A stretch of 64,000 nt of DNA from Chamaea fasciata (GCA_029207755.1 JARCOQ010000006.1:14978890-15042889); one strand, 5' to 3'; shown: positions 1 to 13,365, counted from the first letter of the stretch. Translations and numbers: made by a program. Notes: a model not told the origin generated them from the letters alone.

Positions 1-2855
1 GCGCTGGTCAGTAAAGTTTCAGCAATTTAAAAAATCTTAAAGGTGTTACAGTTCCTTGCCCTGGTTCTGTTACTGTACTTTATATGAGAACTAAATTTAA
101 TCTAATTAATAACTTACTTACTAAATCTAAACTTAGGTTAAAGTTATATTTCCACAAACTTGATGGCATGAACAAATTTAAAAGGGAATAAATAATTGTG
201 TATCTAGATGTAACTAAAAGAAAACCATCTCACAAAGTATTTCTCTTTTTCTTTAAGTGAAAGTGACTGATTTTCTTCTTTAAGTGATCCCTTTTAACTG
301 TTGAGTCTTAGCAGCATGCAATGAAGAATAACATCTCCCAAAGACTCTCATATACTTCATATCTTGTTTTATCATAGCAGTATAAAGCATAAAGGCCTAT
401 AGTATATGTATTAATATATTGTATATATTTATACAGTATAAAGCATAAGGTACAAAGGCATGCTTTGGACTGAAGGAGTATGAAATGTTTTCCTGCAACA
501 TATTCAGCCCCATCAGAGCACTATTAGAAGACGACTTGCAAAGCAGGAGTATCTACATGTAATTAGACAATCCTATCACTTATTTTTCTCCCAGGTAAGA
601 GTACTAATAGGTTGGAAAACTGAACATTGAGTACTCCCAAGTATTAGGAAAAAAATGTAAGACTACTAAGATCAAAGGTCTGAGTGATTGCTGCCAAGGC
701 TTACACACAAATGATACTTCTCTATGTTCTGGTTATATGCAATACATTGGGGCATCAACCTGGAGCTAACTGTTCTGAAGCACCAGTCCCATCAGAATGA
801 TGAAGTCTGAAATAGAAACATTAAAAGACTTGATTTCTGTGCCCATTTGTCATCATGTTTATTTTCATCTCTGAATCAGAATTAACTCTATTTCAAGCCA
901 GAACTTAAAAAAACCAAACAAAACAAAACAACCATTTTAAATATGTAACTGCACCATTAATACATTGAATGTGAAAATAGAACAGCATATGGCAAAAGAG
1001 ATTATGGGGATTAGCCAATTAAATGGTATGACTCAAGCCAACATGATCCATCAAATCTGTGTTTTGCAGTGAAGTATGTGGGGCCATGGGAACATGACTT
1101 CACTTAATGCAAATAAGAAAGGCAAAGCTCTGAAAATAACTGATTTGGCAAAAAAGTATCTTCGAGGAAGTAAGGAGAAGTATGAAATGTTTAAAGCTTA
1201 CAAGCTAAGAACAAATTCTTGACTTCTGTAATGTTGGAATTCCAGCATTATACCAACTTGACGCAGAACTTACTACAAGCAGTCCCACTGGACAATAACC
1301 TTGACCATAAAGTCTCACTAATTATTCATATGCTTAGGACACAGGATATTAATTTTGAAATACAAGACTACAGACCAAGTTCTCGGTAATATAAAACCAC
1401 AGTAAACCTCTCAGTGAAATCAAGTTTCCACAATCATAAGAGAACAAAATATTCAAGCAGGGCTTTAGGCAGAGTGGAGGCCTGTTTCTAGGAGCTGAAT
1501 GCAGATGGCAATCCTCAGAATCAGGCCTCACAGAGACACACAAGGAGTTCACCTGCATATTTATCAGAAGGAAAGAGGCAAAACAAGCAGAGGTATCTGG
1601 AAACAGTGCTTCCCAAAGGTGAGATTACTGTCACCTTCATGCAACTGCCCTCATTACACCTTGTGTAAGACCTGCTCAAAAGACACATCCTGCAGAAAAA
1701 CAGGCCAGGATATTATTCTGTGGTTAACCCCTGGGACTCTGAGCACTTGCCTAAAGAGAATTCACTCATTCTAGTTCAGCTGAGCTCATTCTTCTACAGT
1801 TATGTCAGAGATGTAAGAAGAAATGTCAAAAATCCAACCATACAGTAGTTCACAGATATCATACATGTATGTGACCAATTAGAGTAAAGAATTTAAGGCT
1901 TTAGATTACTAAAAGTTTAAATGTATAAATTGAAAGCTGTATTACAAAATAATATAAACAGCTTTTATACACAGTTGGAGCTAAACCACCAAAAGGAATC
2001 AGTTACAAACCAAACCCATTCTCAGATATAATTAAAAGTGCACCTTGATATAATTTTATAAATAATAGATATTATATATAATAATATAAATGCCAGTATT
2101 ATACAAACACATTAGCACTTATTAGCGCTCAATGAAACAAAAAGCCTTTTGAAAAGTTGATAAAATTACCACATCCATAAAAACACACTTTCTAAAAGCA
2201 CCTTTTAATCAATGCAACCTCACTTCTCCAACATCTTAAGGTTTCCTTTAGAAGGGACAGCTTAGTAGGAAACGAATGGAGAAAAAAAGTCTCATTAAAA
2301 CAAGTGCAGTTCCAAGTTTTAACTTGACAGCTTTCCAAGGCATAAGAAGCTACACATGGCTATGTAAAGGAATTGCTCTTATATAAAACTTGACCATGGA
2401 GGCACATATATGGAAACAAATTAAATTTATTTCAGATTTCCTGGGCTACATCTTGTAATATTATTACCACCTGATTGTTTATTACAATATGCAACATTAA
2501 GCTGTCTCTTATGGATTTAATGTTAAATACAAAGCAGCTTATCCTCTACTTCTATCTCATGCTGTTTCAGGTAAGAAAACATACCTCAATTCCATCAGTG
2601 ACAGCTCTGAGATATGTAAGCAAAGTTCTGTGAAATGTCACCAACATTTCATTTTCATTCACAGGCTCCTCCCCATTATGCTTAGCAGAAAAATATTCTT
2701 TTATACAGAACTGTACAGATTTCCAAGCTGTAACACGTGCTACTTACAAGGCCCTTCATACATTTTACTTCCTGATTATGGCCTTGGTATCTACAATAGG
2801 GTGAATATATCAAGAACAAACCTGTATTTTAAACAAAAGTAGTTTATCTGCTTAC
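1..2855 (-). other. PROM1: PROM1 intron following the first coding exon (partial)
   Basis: This AT-rich stretch lies downstream, in the minus-strand sense, of the PROM1 signal-peptide exon, so it is part of the following intron, which continues off the left edge. I looked for the next PROM1 coding exon, which in mammals encodes the first membrane segment and a cysteine-rich loop. I saw no reverse-strand match to the cysteine-rich part. The only visible structure is low-complexity AT sequence (for example around 2040-2100) and ordinary A/T runs. Confidence 0.7.
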
Positions 2856-3075
2856 CTTGAGGAAAAGTATTTGGCTGCACTAAGTACAGGAATGCATGTA
2901 CTATTTTAAACAGAACTCCTATTGCCCCAGGTTCATGGTATGCACCTGTATCATACGTCTTGGATGGTACAAATCCGAAATCCAAAGTTCCAGGAGGTGG
3001 TTTGTATATAGGCTGTACCTCTGAAATCGTACTTCCACAAAACAGCAGCAGCAGCAAACAGAGTTCCACAGCCAT
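2856..3075 (-). CDS. PROM1: Prominin-1 (CD133), first coding exon with start codon and signal peptide (partial gene)
   Basis: Prominin-1 is a five-pass, cholesterol-binding plasma-membrane glycoprotein of microvilli and other protrusions, needed in photoreceptors for outer-segment disc formation. The ATG at 3075-3073 opens a hydrophobic signal peptide (MAVELCLLLLLFCGS, residues 1-15), followed by QP and a short extracellular segment. Residues about 47-68 (YHEPGAIGVLFKIVHAFLYL) and the following VQPNTFP align with the mammalian prominin-1 N-terminus ([24 protein letters not shown] in human has the same pattern). The exon ends with CAAG and a canonical GTAAG donor at 2855-2851. It is 220 nt: 73 codons plus one base (phase 1). 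Reading past the donor would add unrelated intron sequence, so the exon is cut there. The 5' boundary of this exon, which must include some 5'UTR above 3075, was not fixed. PROM2 is the main alternative, but synteny with TAPT1 supports PROM1. Confidence 0.93.
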
Positions 3076-6000
3076 AGCGAGCAGTATTCATAAAATTGGA
3101 GGTAGAGATATTTGTCCAACCAGGTCTAGAAATCTTCAGTACATTCACTTTGGGGGCAGCTTTCTAGCCAGGAGAACGCTGGTGCACTCTCACACCTTCA
3201 GAGTAATTTTACTTCAGAGGGATACAGCAGCCTCTCTTGAAAATGACTCAGCGCATCATCTCTGGCAAAAAAAGAAACAGCTCATTAAGGTGTGTGTAAG
3301 CAAATAGGAAAGTGCAAGACAACCTGCAATCATCTGTGGAAATTGAATATATCAACAGTTGCAAAAGTGAGCCTGATAGGACAGGAAGAAGAAAATACTG
3401 AGGTTTGTGAATAGTATGTTATACGACATACATTGTACTTAAAAGGGGTGGAAAAAGAATTATGCACAGTTCCAGGTCAGTGAGTTTTCAAAAACAAAGC
3501 AGAACGTTGGTACAGCTCCAAGGGAAACAAAACTAAAGGAGCATTGTATGAATTCCGCTTTTGACTAAGTACAATATGTCATGTCACAAAAATTACACAA
3601 TGCATTTAATTACCACCTGATAGTTCTGTAGTTGATGACACTCATAAGTCATACCCTGTAATTCTTTAATTTACACCTTTTAGCAAAACCTTCAATCCTA
3701 GATACTCTCAACTGTCTTCCAAAATTGAGGAAAAAAATTATACATCACTGAAAAGTTACCAAAACCAAACAAAAAAGCCACCTTGAACCAACAAAATATC
3801 ACCCTCCTGACAGACGACAGTGGTTGTCAGCAATTACTTTCTATTAATTCAAGCTATCTCAAGGCTCTCCTTAGGAACTGGAGAAGTCAACAATTTTTAT
3901 TTACAGCTTGGAAAAGCTGAATGTCATTAGATAACTTTGGATGGCTATACATGTTTAAGAACATTCTGAATCTACAAAATCACAGCAGCTTAATCTACTG
4001 CTACTTAAAAAATGTAAACAGAAACACCCCTGAGTTTCCAACAAATCAAGTGACCATGTCTTCATCAACAAGAAGCCAGGTAAGACTCCTTCACTTCATG
4101 TCACAGCAGGCTCTGAGGAAACAGACCAAAACCAACCAAATAAAAGGCATAGAAATGGTCAAAAAGTGAAAACTGCTTAGGCTGCAGTTTATTTTCAAAT
4201 CTCCAGAAACAATACAGGACAAAATATCACAAGACCACAACTAGGTGAAAAAAAAAATCATTTTGCCTTCATGGTAGAACAGTGAAAATTGTGCAAGTTT
4301 GATACACTACTGTTCTAAAGCTAAAATTATCTTTGCTTTTACATTTATCCTTCATATGTATTCCCGGCTCTGTGGACTATTATTGTGTAGCTATAGAGTT
4401 TCCTAGCTAACTCTAGTACTTCTCCTATTAGGCAAATTTCTGAAGGCCTGTTCTAATCTTTCTTCTTTGGGAATCAAGGCCGAGCCACCTTCCCAAGACA
4501 CTTTCTCGTATTCTAGACATAAACAAGGTATAGCTAGTAGCAAGGCTGGGGGGTTTCAGAGGGGGTCAAACCAAGAGGGGAATTACTTCATTAACTGTAC
4601 TTCTGTTTGGGGATTCTTGTCAATTATGCTAATTTGTTAAACTTATAAAAGTGTAAAAGCCCTATATGACTTGAACACTTCCAATGCAATTTCAGCATGC
4701 ACGTCAGCATGTTGTGCACCTGGAGGGACCTCCATTAAATGGTAACCACTTTTTATCCCCTTAACCTTGTTTGGCTCTTGATTCTGGGGCTCAAAAGGCA
4801 ACAGTTCAAATTTTTTCCTTGGAAAGAGATTTCAACAATTTTTCTAAGTCAGGTTTAGTGTTCTGGAGATTTCTCAAGTACAGTTGCAACACTTCAGTGA
4901 GTCAGGAGAAAAGGCTCACACATGGTAACTGAGCCTTGATTCCAACAGTTAAGGAAACAGATGCAAAAGCATCCATTTCAGTGAAATGTTAGTGAAATGT
5001 GGTTGAGAAAGATGAAATTGAGAAGATGATGTCTTCTCTAACTGGAGTCTTAAGGCAAAGCTCTCTGAAGTGTGCTCTGTTATATCAGAGAGAGGGCAGA
5101 AGATGGTAAAGTACACACACAATTTTTTGTAAGATTTCAGATTAAAACCAACTTAAAGTCTATCTAATTGCACAAACAGGTAAATAAAATGTTCCTCTAA
5201 TACAGGAAAACAATCACTACACCTTCCAGAAGTAAGTAGTCATGTATTAACCAAGATGAAGTGGGCAGTTTTAAGACAAGGACACTACTGAAATTGCAAG
5301 GACACTCCCCGTACTGCGAAGAAAACTAACAATATTCTGCTAAGTGGAAACATGTAAGTCTCCAACTATACACAATTTTCAGTCGAGAATTTATAAAATT
5401 CAGGTGAGTTTTCTGAAAATCAACAAATCTGCAGAATTACGACCATACTTTCTTCTTCTCCCTTTGCTGGCAAATATATCACAGTAAACATGACATATAC
5501 TATACTATAATCTATACTGAGCAATTCCTCCAGACTGACACCAGTTCTTCTCTATACTACATAAAACACTAATATTTTCAAGGCTACATTAATAATAATA
5601 ATAATCATCATCAGAAACTTGCAGAAACACTATTAAACCTATAATTTAAGATGCCTCTGAGCATCTAATATGTATTCAATCTAGCTAAAAATAACTCAGA
5701 TGTAAAAAGCTTCCAGCAGTTCTCCTTTTCTTGATATCTAAAAGAAACTTAGCTGGGAGCTTATTAGTAGTTAAATATGCTAGACAAACAGCATTAAACA
5801 GGAGAAATCTATCCCTGTAATCTGTAATTCTGAGAACTTCAAAAATGACATACACAGGAGTGACACAAATAAAGAGAACTGAATAGCAGTTTATGCTAAT
5901 CTTCACTGCAGCATGTGGGCATCTCATTTCCTCAGACACAGTGTGGCATCACTGCAGTCAATGAGTTACAGGAACTGCCAGTACAACTCTCTCCAAGTTC

Positions 6001-7659
6001 AAGTAAACAGTGAATGAAAAGAAGCTGTGTGAAACTTTGAAATGCTTAGAGTAATTATCAAAGAAGCTACCAATTTCATTACTGCAAACCCTGTGAAGTA
6101 CTTAACAAGTTAAAATAAATTAAAGAATTTCCTTGTTATGTGTGGTTTGCAAATGTCCATTTGGAAAAGACTCAAACTTTTGCATTTTACTCTGTGGTTG
6201 ACAATAATATTCTATACATACACGTCACTAAGCATAACTCCTTGGGGTTTTAAACACTACCTGTGGAGAACACCATCACTCAAATATACAGCAGCATTAT
6301 CATCTCAGACATATCCTATCCCATACCTGTTACTAAAAATATTTTCCAAAACCAACCTCTGCTTTAAGTTTAACAAGGGAAGAGGAGACGGAGCTAGATG
6401 CTTTAGTTCAGCAACTTCCATGATCAGCTCTGAATAACAGAGCTCAGAGGCGGCATGATGTCCAGCTCTTTGTTCCAGTGGGACTGGCCTCCTTCTGTTT
6501 AACACTGCAATCCATGCAAATACAACACTGCAGTGCAGTGATGCAACCACGATTAACCCCGTGAACTGAAATTCAATCAACCAGGGGCTAGACTGCTCAA
6601 GCTCAATGAGGGTCCCTGCTGGCAGGGAACCAGGATGGGCTGGGAGAGTGGTAGATGCAGTTGTCCATAGGAAGCCCACACAAGGGTTCTGAGTAAATTT
6701 GTTACATTTTGTCAATTACACATTTGAAAATCCAAGTCCATAATCCCCATGCACCATGCCAGCAACCGCCAGAGGTGAAATTAAAACAGCCACAGAACAG
6801 TTACAGGCAGACTGAAACTCCTAAAAGTGCATAAAAAACCCAAACCCACACCACTCCCTTCCCATTCAGGAGACCCAACGCAGCAAGCCAAGTTAGATAC
6901 TGGCAGGTTAAAAAGGTACAGTTTTCTGTTCCAAAATCTGCCTAGGCCTACCAACAATTACAACCTGTTGCCACAGGAGGATTATGAAGCAGATAAACCT
7001 AATAAACACTAGGGACTGAAGAACAGAGCTTGGCAGCACTGAGAAAAACTGTAAACAAACAGCATCTCCCATACAAGGCAGCCTTGATACCCATCTGATT
7101 TGCCTGCTACATGTTCAAGTAAGTGCTCAGGTCAGGAAAAATTATATATCCAGAATCCAGTTTGCTTTGAGCAGCTTCTTACTAATTTCAAAATTAATAA
7201 ACTAAAAAATCAACATAAAAAATATTCTGTTTTACAAGCCACAGCCATTTGCAAGCAGAAGCACAACTGTAAAAACTCCAGGTGAGATACCATCCCCCAG
7301 GTATAAGCAGGTCTGATTTTCAGCTGACTGCCTGAATATTTAAAGTACATTTTCACCAACCAAACAAAAAAATTACTTAACTTGATTCTAAGTGGTGCAT
7401 TTACTCCAGTATTCATAGAGCGTTCTTTGTTAAATTACTTTTCAGCATCACACAGAAAATTGTAAAACACAGTAAGTCCAGCCCATAAACAGGCAGTTTT
7501 TGGCAAGTGTGAACTGGTAAGTGCTGCGTACACGTCCCAACACCAAGGTACCGCAACACGATGCACATGTTTCCCTCTAGTTGAGACCAAGCCCTTCCTT
7601 CACCTTCTTTCCAATTGCTTAAACTGTAGAGACCTCTTTCTCTTACAGGCTGCCTCGTC
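3076..7659 (-). other. PROM1: PROM1 5'UTR remnant plus intron between CpG-island first exon(s) and the coding exon
   Basis: This stretch of about 4.6 kb separates the start-codon exon from the CpG island. Mammalian PROM1 has several alternative non-coding first exons in a CpG island several kb upstream of the coding exon, so I infer a 5' intron here. Candidate minus-strand acceptors close to the ATG follow ...TTCTCCTGGCTAG (near 3164) and ...GAAGATTTCTAG (near 3125). The sequence cannot decide between them. The rest is AT-rich with a short TAA/ATC run near 5590-5610. A 136-codon open frame at 6305-6715 (minus) has no recognisable features. Confidence 0.5.
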
Positions 7660-9370
7660 CTTATCTGCAAACTGCAGAGGAGCGCGGGTACCGCAGCTCT
7701 GCCTCTGCTGGAATACCGACCGAGCGGTAGTTGCCTCACCGGCTCCTCTGCATCTGTGTGCAGGAGACACAGCCCACAGTTACTACCACGACCGCCCTTT
7801 CTCCACAGCTCTCGGATGAGGTCCCCGGCCCACCGCAGAGCTCCCTTCTGCTGAGGAAAACGTCTGGCCAGCCGGGGCGGGCTGGCGCGATCTGCCCAGG
7901 TGCACAGCGAGCAGCCAGCGGCAGCGCCGCCTCAGGGAACTCCTGCGAGGCGGGCGGCATCCGCCGCAGCGCTGCCGAGCCCAGCGCGGAGCCCGCAGGA
8001 GCGCACGGGCCCTCTCCCCGCTGACATCCACCGCAGAGCCCAGCCTGGGGGTCGCCTCCCTGGCCCCCCTGCCGCCCCTGACGAGCCGATTTCGAGGACA
8101 GCACAGCCCCGTCCCCGTCCGCCTCCCCGAGACAGCTCAGACGAGCCCCACTGCCCGCCTTCCCCCCCCTCGCCCCGGGCAGGTGCCCTTAGCGGCCGCC
8201 CTCTTCCTCCTCCTCCACCCCCGTGGAGCGGCTTCCCCTCTCCCCGGAGATCTCCGGGGCTCTCTCCGCCCAGCTCCCGCCGCTCCTCTCTGTTCATCTG
8301 CCGGTGGCTCACAGCTGTCCCCGACCTCTCCCCAGCCGCCGACGCCACACACGACCCCCGGGGAGGGAACGCGCACCCCGTGCCCGCCGCCCCGCTCTGC
8401 TCGGCGGGCGGACCCGCCCTGGCTCCCCGCGGACCGGCCGCATTCCCCCGCCGTGCCGCAGCCCCCTCCCCGCGGCCAAACCCGTCTCTCCCGCCATCCC
8501 GCTCCCCAGCCCCCCGCAGCACCGACCTGCACGCCGGCCGCCGCTCTGCCCCCGCCTCACCCCGCGCTCCCAGGGCGCCTCCATCCCGCCGCTCCCAACA
8601 GGTCGCTCTCCCACCCGCTGTCGAGCCCCCTGGGATCCCTTCCCGCGGGCAGCCCTATTCCCTCGGGCACCCGCCTCCCTCGACGGCCACCGCTCCCTCT
8701 CATCCGGCTTCCCACGGAGCTCCCCCGCCCGCCGACGCTCTCCTCCCGCAAGGGAAGGGGCCGCGCGCTCCCGGCCGGGACCTCCCGACCGCAGCGGGAG
8801 AAGGCGGAGGAGCCTCATCCCGCCTGCTGCCCCCCACGGCCCCGCCGGAGCTGGCCGGGAGCCCTCCTCACGAACCCCCCCGCCCGCAGCACTCACCGGT
8901 CGAGCGGGGACAGCGAGCCGGAGGCGGCGGGCCACGGCCAGCACAGCACAGCCCGCTCCGCTCCGCCTCAGAGCGCCGCGGCAGCCGTGGTGGCGGTGCC
9001 GCCCGCGCATGGATTATGGAGGGCGGGCTCTGCCCCGGGCCGGGGCTGCAGGACCACCCCGACAGGCCGGGATGGTGGGGGGAGGAAGAGGAGGAGCGTG
9101 AGGGGTTTAACCCCGGTGGGATGTGCTGGGCGAGCGGAGCTCGGGATAGCGATAGGCTCCTTGCCGCGGGCGCTCTAACGCAGCCGAGCGGGTCAGGCTG
9201 CAGCCTCACCCCTGTGAGTGCGCAGCGATCGGTGACCTGTTGCATCCCTGTTCCCGGTGGGCGAGGTGCTCCGCCACGCCGGGACCCGTGGCCGGGCTCC
9301 GCCGAGGCACATCCCGCCCTCGCCGTCCTGGACATGGCCGTGGCATCGCCTCTTGGCGATTGCCTCTGGG
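7660..9370. promoter_or_regulatory. PROM1: CpG island, probable PROM1 promoter region
   Basis: Base composition changes abruptly from AT-rich to C/G-rich with dense CG dinucleotides, and falls back after about 9.4 kb. GC-box cores (GGGCGG or reverse) occur repeatedly, for example near 7875, 7950 and 9020. A GCGCATGG sequence near 9005 resembles half of an NRF1 site. No obvious TATA box is seen, as expected for a CpG-island promoter. Its place upstream of the minus-strand PROM1 coding exon, and the lack of any other gene start nearby, make PROM1 the best owner. Divergent plus-strand transcription is possible but not shown. Long open frames in all six phases are a by-product of the scarcity of A/T-rich stop codons. 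Confidence 0.75.
8891..8897 (-). other. PROM1: Candidate splice donor of a non-coding PROM1 first exon
   Basis: On the minus strand the island reads ...GACCG followed by GTGAGT, a near-perfect donor, with the exon side ending at 8897. Other minus-strand donor-like sites are CCG/GTGAGG at 7740/7739 and two GG/GTGAGG sites near 8556 and 9206. Mammalian PROM1 uses several alternative first exons, so more than one may be real. Transcript data would be needed to choose. Confidence 0.4.
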
Positions 9371-10531
9371 GGTTGGTTCGAGGTCAGGCGGGTTTGCTTT
9401 TCCCATCAAGATGACTAACCCCATAAACTTTTGGGAAAAAAAATCTTGTTTTACTCCTCTCGAGAGGTTATTTCCTGATGGCTTTAGCATTTCCTTTAGG
9501 GCTGTTATCTGTGTTCCGAAGTGTTCTCTGTTCCCGTAGGCCAGTGATTTATTGGTAAAATGAGAAGTGTTTTTCTTACAGGTTGCAATACAGTAACATA
9601 CGCTTTCAAAGGCTTTTGTGCCTGTCTTCTGCTTTGCGTAGGTTTTTTTGTGCTTTTGATTTGCAACTTTGGTGTATTAATGCGCTTCCTCTGTTGCAAT
9701 AGTGAAATATGAACGTGATTCTTGTCTCTGTTACTACACCCTCTGTTATTCAGCATCACAAATGCATTGCAAGACAAAGCAAGAATTTTTGTTGGACATC
9801 CAAGGTTATGCTGGTTCCTTGGAAATCAGTAAAAGAACTGATGGAGAAGGCAGTTAGTCTCCTTTTTGCAGGCAGAAACAAAACAAGGCTACATCTATGG
9901 CACCATTTTGCATTGCTAATTTAAGCCTGGCCAAACTTCCAACGGTGTTCGGTGTTGCTGAAATCTACCTGTATTTCAGCTCAGGGCATTTGCCAGCAAT
10001 GTACATCAAAGAACAAGTTGCTACACTGGCTGCACACAGGAGACTTATTCTGACCAGTTAATCTTAGCTTGTTCAGCAGGAGGATATGTAAAGGCATAAC
10101 CCAAAATGGAGTGGTACAGAGCTCAGAAAAAGGCTCTTGTCCAAGTTCTTGTTATAGTTGTCATAGGCACCCTAAGCCAGGTGTCAGAGAGGAACAACTG
10201 AGTAGCCTTGGGGAAAACAGAACACCTTGACAGATGGACAAATGTGTTAAATCAGTCAGATAGTCTGACAAAGGGAATTGCAGATCCTGTCTTAAACTTT
10301 GGATGAAACTTGTTCTAAATACAAGAGAATATTCCTTCCAGATAATGGGTTGTGGGTGCCTATTAGTGTTAATGAGACAATACGGTGAGTTTGATTGCCT
10401 TGCTTCCATTCAGGGTTAAACCAGAAAGGCCAAATCCTACTGACCTCAGTGACTCACTGACTGATTTTAAAATGCAGAGTGAAATCCTAAGGCTGTAGTG
10501 ATAGATATCTGCAAGGATGGAGTAGTCTGTA

Positions 10532-10643
10532 GGAGCTCAAAGAGAATGTGGAAATGCAGAGGAGAAGAGCGTGGAATGAAGCTGCGGAAAGTTTTGACTT
10601 GCTGGAGCCAAAGACATTTAGATTTTCTCTTGAGTTACTAATT
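10532..10643 (+). repeat. Copy A of an inverted pair of related segments (unidentified, protein-like)
   Basis: This segment matches the reverse complement of 13366-13474 over roughly 110 bp with scattered substitutions and one 3-bp length difference. Core shared blocks are GAATGTGRAAATGCAGAG, GGAATGAAGCTGC, TTGACTTGCTGGAG and CAAAGACATTT. In the plus frame it reads like a charged helix: residues such as MQRRRAWNEAAESFDLLEPK, ending in a TAG just after the match. It could be an old repeat family or two decayed copies of one gene segment. I do not recognise the family. Confidence 0.6.
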
Positions 10644-11795
10644 TAGACAAGTTACAGGTTTTCTATCATTTATGGTAGGCTACCACAGTACTTCTGGATG
10701 AGGAATGACTGTAGTTTGCATAAACAAGGACATGAAATTAGAGTAACAGGAAAAAAATACTAGCTTTCAGACAAAAATTGAACCTGAATCAAGACCAATA
10801 CTACTAACAGAGGCATTTCTTCAGCAGACTAAGCCAACACCTATTTTAGGATTAGTATTACCCATGTATGGCAAATCTCCTGTTTGTTTTCATGGATGTT
10901 GCTATCAATGTAAGAAAGCTTTCCAGTCATATGTGAGTTTCTCTGTATTATTGGGATCTAGCCTGAAATAAAGGACTCACTTAACGTGTCTGGAAGTGAC
11001 TAAGATAATTTCTATTGTATTGTGTACTGAAAATTTGTTGTCTGAGTAGCACCTTGTTAAGATGTCAGAGCTTGTCACTGTGAGATGGTAAATGGAAGCA
11101 TGACCTCTTCATCTGCCTCCCGTTACATTGCTGGCAACCCCAAGCATGTGTCTGACCTGAAACTGCTCTGAGCAGCTGGTGACCTTTCCTTGATGTTTCT
11201 TCTCTGCCAACTGCACGTCAGGTAGAGGCAGACAACTGTAAAGTAGGAAATACTGCACCAGTTTGCAGCCCTTACTCTCTGTGTTCCTGCCATCCAAATC
11301 ACAGCTGTCCCTGGGCTTGCTTAGCTGCACACTCCTGTGGGCACGGCAAAGAATGAGCTAATCTGTGGTTTGCCTGCACGTGGAACACAGTCACATTAGA
11401 GAGGCACAGTGTGTAAAAATAGGGTGGAGTCCTAGCAAGCTCAGAGACATCAAGAAAATTTGTCCTTGAGGGAATGCATCGTCTTCTATCTGTGGTCCTT
11501 TGTGCCTTATTAGGGTGATTGGGCTAAATTTAATCAGGATGCCTTCTAGCTCTGTTCTTTATGGCCGTAACTCTTAAATTATGTCAGCAGTCAGAGCTGT
11601 GGTCAGGTTCCCAAGGCAGCTGAACCCTAATTGCTCACATAAATGAGGAAGCAGTCTTTCAAACCGGAGCACAGTAGGTGATAAGGCTTCTGAAAACCTG
11701 GTGTATAAGCATCCAAAACAGTAACAGCTGGATGAAAAAACCTGACCCATACTCTGTGGTGAGCATTTGAAAATCTGGCTGCATATCAATCATCT

Positions 11796-11828
11796 CTGTT
11801 ATCTCAGAGGAAAATCCTCAGATAACAG
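11796..11828. repeat. Short hairpin
   Basis: CTGTTATCT-CA-GAGGA and its partner TCCTCAGATAACAG form a 14-bp stem with a two-base bulge and a three-base AAA loop. No gene or terminator context is visible, so a role is unknown. Confidence 0.6.
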
Positions 11829-12209
11829 GAAGATACATGAGATTTAGAGCTTAACTATAATGGTTGTATCATGTAATTGATTTTTAAGTAGAGCTTGTGA
11901 TTAAAGGTCTATTAGATAAATAGCCTTTTTCATTAGTTGGAGTCAAGCTAGGTATAGTATTCCCTGAAGATACTTAAAATCATAACTCCAAACTTTCCAC
12001 TTTCCAAAAAGAAAAGGGACAAGGTAGAAAACGTCTTATGCTGTGTTTAGTCTTCCTCTGGATGTTTTTTTAGGGAGAGAGGGGTGCATGGAAGTATGGG
12101 AGAAGAGCAGCATGCCTTCCCTGCTCCAAGGCTGTGGAGAAGAGTGGTTCATGTACACCCTTGGCCGAGAACATGTCAGAGTGGCTGCATCTAGCATTCT
12201 ACCAGCATC

Positions 12210-12560
12210 CCAAAATTGAACCAGTCTACTTATCCCTCTTGCCAGCTCTACCCTTTAGCCCAAAGCCTGCCCGCTTTGCTCTGCTTCCTGTGGCTTACAG
12301 CCCCTGAGTCCTTCCCTGTCCTCTGCCACTGTGCACCCTGCCTAGCTCTGCCCTTCCTCCTGCCCCTCAATACCACCTCTCCTTTCAGGCCTGGCTTAGC
12401 CCTTTGGATTCTTCCAGCCCTCCCAAGTAGCAAATTCTGCCCAGCAGCACTCACCATCTACCTGCACAGCCCATGCCCTCCTTCTGCTCAGCTCCCCATC
12501 ATCACCCTTTCTCCCCTCCCCAACATCCACAGCTGCAGCCTTCCTCATCCTTAATTCTTC
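12210..12560 (+). repeat. C/T-rich low-complexity block
   Basis: The plus strand becomes strongly pyrimidine-rich (repeated CCTTCC, CTCCC and CCCTGCC words) inside AT-rich surroundings. It yields a proline/leucine-rich open frame on plus that I take to be compositional rather than coding. Confidence 0.5.
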
Positions 12561-13365
12561 TGTGGGATGCAAGGCTTAAAGGATTACAGGCTGTTTGAGT
12601 TCACAACCCGAACTCCAAGCTGTGAACTCGTCGAGGCTGGAGCCAGCCTCACCCAGGGCTGGAGTTGGAGCAAGCAGGAGGAATATGTTCCTGTATTAGA
12701 CATAGAACATGCAAAATATGAAAGAATTAAGAATTATTAGAATCCATAAAAATGGTGGGAAACAGTAAAATTGCTGTGTGTTTGGCATGTATTTGTTTAA
12801 TTTCTTACTCCCAAGGAAAAATAAAAAAATTAAATGGACAATGTTACATTAATTCTCAAGCTTAGAAAACAATGTGACATTTTATTGTAGACCTTTGAGT
12901 CATGGCAGTTTAGGATATGATTTCAGTAAGGATTGCCTTCATTTGAATGGAAGATTTACATCACTTTAGCATGCCTTCAGAGAGCTGATGTTTTGTCAGC
13001 TACATGTCTTGCCATTACACTTGTGCTCCTTTCTTGTGACTGTGATAAATCTGCACATCAACTCGTCAGGGAACTTAAAAATTATATTCGTTGGTTTTCA
13101 TCTGAGGAAACAAACCAGTAGTAGTTGTTATAACAGATTTCACAGCTAAACAAAGATACAAAATGACAGGGATTACATGATGCATGTACTTGGAGCTTGT
13201 ATCTTCCTTTATGAGCTCCCCCCCACCAAAGACTCTGTTTTTCCCTCATTTCTCTGTTTTATTTCTGTTTGCAAGCTTTGAGTCTTGGCATCCTGATAAA
13301 CTACAAAGTCAGGAATGCTTGAAACAAAAATGGGAAAGGCACATGTCTTTTTGACACTAGAACAA

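Noticed and set aside
2585..2606. Possible 22-nt PROM1 microexon on minus (AG at 2608-2607, donor GAG/GTATGT)
   Set aside because: It is in phase with the first coding exon, but the encoded residues (ELSLMEL) do not match the prominin sequence after VQP..FP, and the acceptor has no pyrimidine tract.
6305..6715. 136-codon minus-strand open frame in the PROM1 5' intron
   Set aside because: No recognisable motif and no relation to prominin; a chance frame is the simplest explanation.
9368..9384. GGTTCGAGGTC, resembling a tRNA B box
   Set aside because: It departs from the B-box consensus at the end, and I found no A box or cloverleaf stems around it.
7900..9414. 504-codon plus-strand open frame and several overlapping long frames on both strands
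   Set aside because: They lie in the CpG island, overlap in nearly all phases, consist of Pro/Ala/Arg/Gly-rich low-complexity residues and match no domain; the openness follows from GC-rich composition.
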